Source: Brevundimonas sp. (GTDB lineage Bacteria > Pseudomonadota > Alphaproteobacteria > Caulobacterales > Caulobacteraceae). From it: DNA of 64,000 nucleotides. Both the position numbers and the translations under genes were made by a program. The stretch lies in assembly GCF_029946145.1 (NCBI RefSeq), contig NZ_JAQSDY010000009.1, forward strand, positions 1 through 64,000. The letters run 5' to 3'. The notes beneath the pieces are model-generated. The model had not been told where the DNA came from. It did not search any database and worked only from the letters and a program-made list of their open reading frames with translations. This document shows, in pieces, positions 60,758-64,000 of this stretch. Position 1 is the stretch's first letter. Every line of letters starts with the position of its first letter.

Positions 60758-61860
60758 CGCGTGCGCCACGTCGTGGGCCACAGATCGGCGGGGATGCCCC
60801 AGCACTCGGTCATTTCGGACTCGGCGCTGAGGACGAAGCTCCGGCCCGTCCAGGTCCAGGTCGAGGCCCTGCCGCAATCCCCGATGCCCCGCCCCTTGGA
60901 GAAGGCGCTTATGGTGCGGGTCCCGGGGTCGTAGCCGCCGTTGATCGTTCCGGCGCCGGTTTCGCCGCTGGCGGACGCCAGGCTCACGGCGCGGGGGTTC
61001 CGCCCGCCCGGCCCGGTCAGATACCAGTCGTGGCCGATATTGTAGGCTCCGGCGAAACACGGCACGGCCCAGAGTTCGGTCGAGGCGTCCAGGCGCGCCG
61101 ACATCACTTCGTCGCTCAACCCGCTGTCCCCGGTCTCGGCCCGGCAGGCCTTGACGGCGGCAATGGCCTCCAGTGCGGGAGGCAGGGTCTGATCGCTGTC
61201 GCCGAAGCCGGTCTGGGCGATCGGTGGGGCGGCGATCACCTGCGGGGCCGGGGCCGCGCCGGGCACGGATGAAGCGGGCCGGGATCCCTTGCGGACAAGT
61301 GCGGTCGGGGTGTCCAGCCGTCCCTGACGCTCGTCGATCCAGAGCATGGCCGCCGATGCGCCGGACAACGACATCGGGACCGTCTCGCCGCCCGCCGCCA
61401 GTGTCAGGGTCTGCCCGACCGCCAGAGCGGACGCGACAGCCGCCGCCTCGGCCGCGCGGACTTCCGCCGTGCCGACGGGATCGTGGTCCCCGGCGACCGG
61501 CGCCGCAACATGGCGCCGGCCGTCCAGCGTCAGGGTGACAGGGCCGGACAGGCCGTCGCCGGTGGAGGGCCAGAAGCCGACGGACACGGTTCGCCGGCCA
61601 TCCGGACCCGGCGCCGAGCCGATCCGCACCCAGCCCGTGCCCTCGCTTGCCGGACCGAAGGCCACGCAGTCGTTGACGTTGTCGCAGACGGCCAGCCAGT
61701 CGCGGAATTTGCGGCTTTCGCTGCGCGCCGCCGGGGCGGGTGTGGCGCCCTCTCCGGTCGCGGCCTGCCCGGGAGCGGGGGCCGCCACGGCCTTCTGGTC
61801 CGCCTGGCCGCAGGCCGTCAGCGCCATGGCTGCAAGGCAAGCTCCTCCAAGATGCCGCAT
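60754..61860 (-). CDS. DUF1176 lipoprotein
   Basis: 368 aa from the ATG at 61860. Lipobox LTAC (Cys17), a short Ala/Pro linker, then the DUF1176 domain: FRDWLAVCDNVNDCVAFGPA, GWVRIGSAPGPDGRRTVSVG, DTPTALVRKGSRP, PCFAGAYNIGHDWYL, YDPGTRTISAFSKGRGIGDCG. Paired Cys suggest disulfides in the periplasm. Function of the family unknown. It is translationally coupled to the oxidoreductase gene that follows. Confidence 0.8.
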   Translation of the reverse strand: MRHLGGACLAAMALTACGQADQKAVAAPAPGQAATGEGATPAPAARSESRKFRDWLAVCDNVNDCVAFGPASEGTGWVRIGSAPGPDGRRTVSVGFWPSTGDGLSGPVTLTLDGRRHVAAPVAGDHDPVGTAEVRAAEAAAVASALAVGQTLTLAAGGETVPMSLSGASAAMLWIDERQGRLDTPTALVRKGSRPASSVPGAAPAPQVIAAPPIAQTGFGDSDQTLPPALEAIAAVKACRAETGDSGLSDEVMSARLDASTELWAVPCFAGAYNIGHDWYLTGPGGRNPRAVSLASASGETGAGTINGGYDPGTRTISAFSKGRGIGDCGRASTWTWTGRSFVLSAESEMTECWGIPADLWPTTWRTR

Positions 61861-61933
61861 CGTCTGTTCCCCGATCTCGCCAAGGCTCTCCGCCTTCCGA
61901 ACGATACCCGGAATCCGCGACGGAGGTCTCCCC

Positions 61934-62116
61934 CTATCCGTCTGTGAGGCGACAGCCCGCCCGCGGGGTGCGAACGGCGGTCGGGGACCGGGCGTCATGG
62001 TCGCTGAGCATGCGCCGCATCAGGTCCGCATCGATCAGGACCGGCGGTTCGCAGAAGGCGATGATCCAGCGCTGCACCAGCGCCCCTGTCTCGGTATCCA
62101 AGGAAGGTCTCCCCAC
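61934..62116 (-). CDS. Small hypothetical protein (60 aa)
   Basis: GTG start at 62116 with AAGGA upstream. The middle (GALVQRWIIAFCEPPVLIDA, DLMRRMLSD) has the look of a conserved small alphaproteobacterial protein. No function can be given. It is upstream of, and in the same direction as, the DUF1176 gene. Confidence 0.4.
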   Translation of the reverse strand: MGRPSLDTETGALVQRWIIAFCEPPVLIDADLMRRMLSDHDARSPTAVRTPRAGCRLTDG

Positions 62117-62290
62117 AGGAAGGCGTCCTTCCGGCCCGTCATAACCGCCCTGTGGCTGTCCGGTTCAGCTTGACCATTGAAAACTTTTTCGGGGTACGGT
62201 TAACCCGCCTTCCGCGGCCTTTGCACCCGCCCGCGCGCCCCGCTATACCGCGCGCTCACTCCCCATCCCCAGTCAGAGGCGAACACCCGC

Positions 62291-63505
62291 ATGGCCAAGA
62301 TCAAGGTCGCCAATCCCATCGTGGACATCGACGGCGACGAGATGACCCGGATCATCTGGCAGATGATCAAGGACAAGCTGGTCTTCCCCTTCCTCGATCT
62401 CGAGCTCGACTACTACGACCTGTCGATGGAAAACCGCGACGCCACCGACGACAAGGTGACGGTCGACGCGGCACACGCGATCCAGAAGCATGGCGTCGGC
62501 GTCAAATGCGCCACCATCACCCCCGACGAGGCGCGGGTGAAGGAGTTCGGCCTGAAGAAGATGTGGAAGTCGCCCAACGGCACCATCCGCAACATCCTGG
62601 GCGGCGTGGTCTTCCGCGAGCCGATCATCTGCTCGAACGTGCCCCGTCTGGTGCCCGGCTGGACCCAGCCCATCGTCGTCGGCCGCCACGCCTTCGGCGA
62701 CCAGTACAAGGCCACCGACTTCCTCGTGCCCGGCCCGGGCAAGCTGACCATGAAGTGGGTCGGCGCGAACGGCGAAGAGCAGAACTACGAGGTGTTCGAC
62801 TTCCCGTCGGCCGGCGTCGCCATGGGCATGTACAACCTCGATGACTCGATCACCGAGTTCGCCCGCGCCAGCTTCGCCTTCGGCCTGGGCCGCAACTTCC
62901 CGGTCTATCTGTCGACCAAGAACACGATTCTGAAAGCCTATGACGGTCGCTTCAAGGACATCTTCCAGAAGGTGTTCGACGAGGAATATGCGGACAAGTT
63001 CAAGGCCGCCAGCCTGACCTACGAGCACCGTCTGATCGACGACATGGTGGCCGCGGCCATCAAATGGTCGGGCGGTTTCGTCTGGGCCTGCAAGAACTAC
63101 GACGGCGACGTGCAGTCCGACGTGGTCGCCCAAGGCTTCGGCTCGCTGGGGCTGATGACCTCGGTGCTGATGACCCCGGACGGCAAGATCCTCGAGTCGG
63201 AAGCCGCCCACGGCACCGTCACGCGCCACTACCGCCAGCACCAGAAGGGCGAGGCGACCTCGACCAACTCCATCGCCTCGATCTACGCCTGGACGCGCGG
63301 CTTCTCTCACCGGGCCAAGCTGGACGGCAACGCCGAACTGGCGACCTTCGCGGATACGCTGGAACGCGTCGTCGTCGAGACCGTCGAGGCCGGCTTCATG
63401 ACCAAGGATCTGGCGTTGCTGGTCGGTGATCAACAGAGCTGGCTGACCACCGAGGGCTTCCTCGACAAGGTGGCCGAGAACCTGACGGCGGCGATGAAGG
63501 CCTGA
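62291..63505 (+). CDS. icd: NADP-dependent isocitrate dehydrogenase
   Basis: 404 aa, the usual length of the eukaryote-like homodimeric NADP enzyme. It converts isocitrate to 2-oxoglutarate in the TCA cycle. Visible: [40 protein letters not shown] (substrate Ser/Asn/Arg), [20 protein letters not shown], the metal-binding [20 protein letters not shown], and the NADP site [20 protein letters not shown]. Single gene with a clear ATG. Confidence 0.96.
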   Translation: MAKIKVANPIVDIDGDEMTRIIWQMIKDKLVFPFLDLELDYYDLSMENRDATDDKVTVDAAHAIQKHGVGVKCATITPDEARVKEFGLKKMWKSPNGTIRNILGGVVFREPIICSNVPRLVPGWTQPIVVGRHAFGDQYKATDFLVPGPGKLTMKWVGANGEEQNYEVFDFPSAGVAMGMYNLDDSITEFARASFAFGLGRNFPVYLSTKNTILKAYDGRFKDIFQKVFDEEYADKFKAASLTYEHRLIDDMVAAAIKWSGGFVWACKNYDGDVQSDVVAQGFGSLGLMTSVLMTPDGKILESEAAHGTVTRHYRQHQKGEATSTNSIASIYAWTRGFSHRAKLDGNAELATFADTLERVVVETVEAGFMTKDLALLVGDQQSWLTTEGFLDKVAENLTAAMKA

Positions 63506-63510
63506 TCGAA

Positions 63511-63671
63511 TCCCTCTCCCCTTGCGGGAGAGGGAGACCGCACACGGCGGCGCAGCCGTCGTATTTGTGCGGACGGGTGAGGGGTTTCGCGGACGGACGC
63601 CGATTGGCCCGGCGCGACCCCTCATCCGACCTCGCCGCGCTCGGCCACCTTCTCCCGCAAGGGGAGAAGGG
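63511..63671. repeat. Inverted pair of CTCTCCC-type intergenic palindromes after icd
   Basis: CCTCTCCCCTTGCGGGAGAGG (63513-63533) is itself palindromic, and a related unit CTTCTCCCGCAAGGGGAGAAG lies at 63649-63669, separated by GC-rich DNA with a CCCCTCATCCG-type core. Common dispersed intergenic repeat in Caulobacterales-like genomes; could also stop transcription from icd. Confidence 0.65.
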
Positions 63672-63725
63672 ACATTGGAACCTGAGCCTTCCTGTGCATT
63701 GATGGTCCGTCCGGGGAGGCGATCC

Positions 63726-64000
63726 ATGAAGTTTGTCGGCAGGCTCATCGTCGCTTTCATCGCCATTGCGGTGATCAGCTTCTTCGCCGCCCCCGGCGTC
63801 GCCTTCTTCGCTGTGAGATCAGCGGCCGAGGCCAATGACGCCGCCGGCCTGGCGCGGCTGGTCGACTACGCGGCCGTGCGTCAGTCGCTGCGGCCCCAGC
63901 TGGACGGCAATCCCGCCGCCATGGCCCCGGCCCCGTCCTTCATGGAAGACCCGATCGGCGCCGTACGTCGACAGATCGAACAGGCGGCCGCACCCCAGGC
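63726..64000 (+). CDS. DUF2939 domain protein, 5' part
   Basis: At least 91 aa, cut by the window end. An N-terminal membrane helix (VGRLIVAFIAIAVISFFAAP) is followed by VRSAAEANDAAGLARLVDYA, AVRQSLRPQLDG, the start of the DUF2939 domain. Probably anchored in the inner membrane with a periplasmic domain; function unknown. Confidence 0.75.
   Translation, partial: MKFVGRLIVAFIAIAVISFFAAPGVAFFAVRSAAEANDAAGLARLVDYAAVRQSLRPQLDGNPAAMAPAPSFMEDPIGAVRRQIEQAAAPQ

Overview
High-GC alphaproteobacterial chromosome, most likely a Caulobacterales member close to Brevundimonas. This is inferred from a CckA-type hybrid kinase, Trb/RlxS-type conjugation genes, several DUF885 metallopeptidases and typical palindromic intergenic repeats; no rRNA, tRNA or CRISPR array was seen.

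Region 1 (1-9.4 kb) is mostly housekeeping. It holds an exported beta-helix protein, an internally deleted remnant of acetyl-CoA synthetase, acetoacetyl-CoA reductase (phaB) and an MHS-type MFS transporter. A methionine operon metX-metB-hom, read leftwards, follows an S-box (SAM-I) riboswitch. A Wza-like polysaccharide export lipoprotein closes the region.

Region 2 (9.4-35.6 kb) is a decayed integrative/conjugative element. From left to right it carries an MNT-HEPN protein, an RlxS-like relaxase, a lytic transglycosylase, traF, trbI-G-F-L-J-E-D-C, then (after 10.4 kb of foreign DNA) trbB, a CopG-like gene and a truncated traG. The foreign DNA between trbC and trbB is a nested toxin-antitoxin/defence island: hipBA-1, an IS3 remnant split around an AbiE-like pair, a hipA fragment and an orphan AbiEi, then a Fic/DUF4172 protein, two chimeric fragments and hipBA-2. 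A 22-G/54-C homopolymer tract at 22840-22924 lies at its left edge and is probably an assembly artefact, so this junction needs checking. The right edge (34.8-35.6 kb) is scrap: traG fused to a nucleotidyltransferase fragment, then a frameshifted OsmC fragment.

Region 3 (35.6-50.4 kb) starts with a tripartite RND efflux operon (adaptor, pump, outer-membrane factor) divergent from a TetR gene with two matching operator-like palindromes, followed by a PaaI thioesterase. An intact 2.74-kb IS1595-family element (42666-45403) comes next, with matching inverted repeats and a perfect 8-bp target duplication (CCTTACTA). Besides the transposase it carries small genes, a winged-helix-like gene and a tail-to-tail HicA/HicB-like pair. 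Then come a DUF3253 gene, a uracil-DNA glycosylase-family gene, an alpha/beta hydrolase lipoprotein whose N-terminus is encoded by a palindromic repeat, a leucine-dehydrogenase-type enzyme, a transposase remnant, and a mobile mystery protein A/B (XRE + Fic) pair behind four copies of a GATAGC-type operator.

Region 4 (50.4-64 kb) is again chromosomal backbone: cckA, three paralogous exported DUF885 metallopeptidases interleaved with a LysR regulator and a 43-aa small gene, an FAD oxidoreductase and DUF1176 lipoprotein pair, isocitrate dehydrogenase, and the start of a DUF2939 gene cut by the window end.
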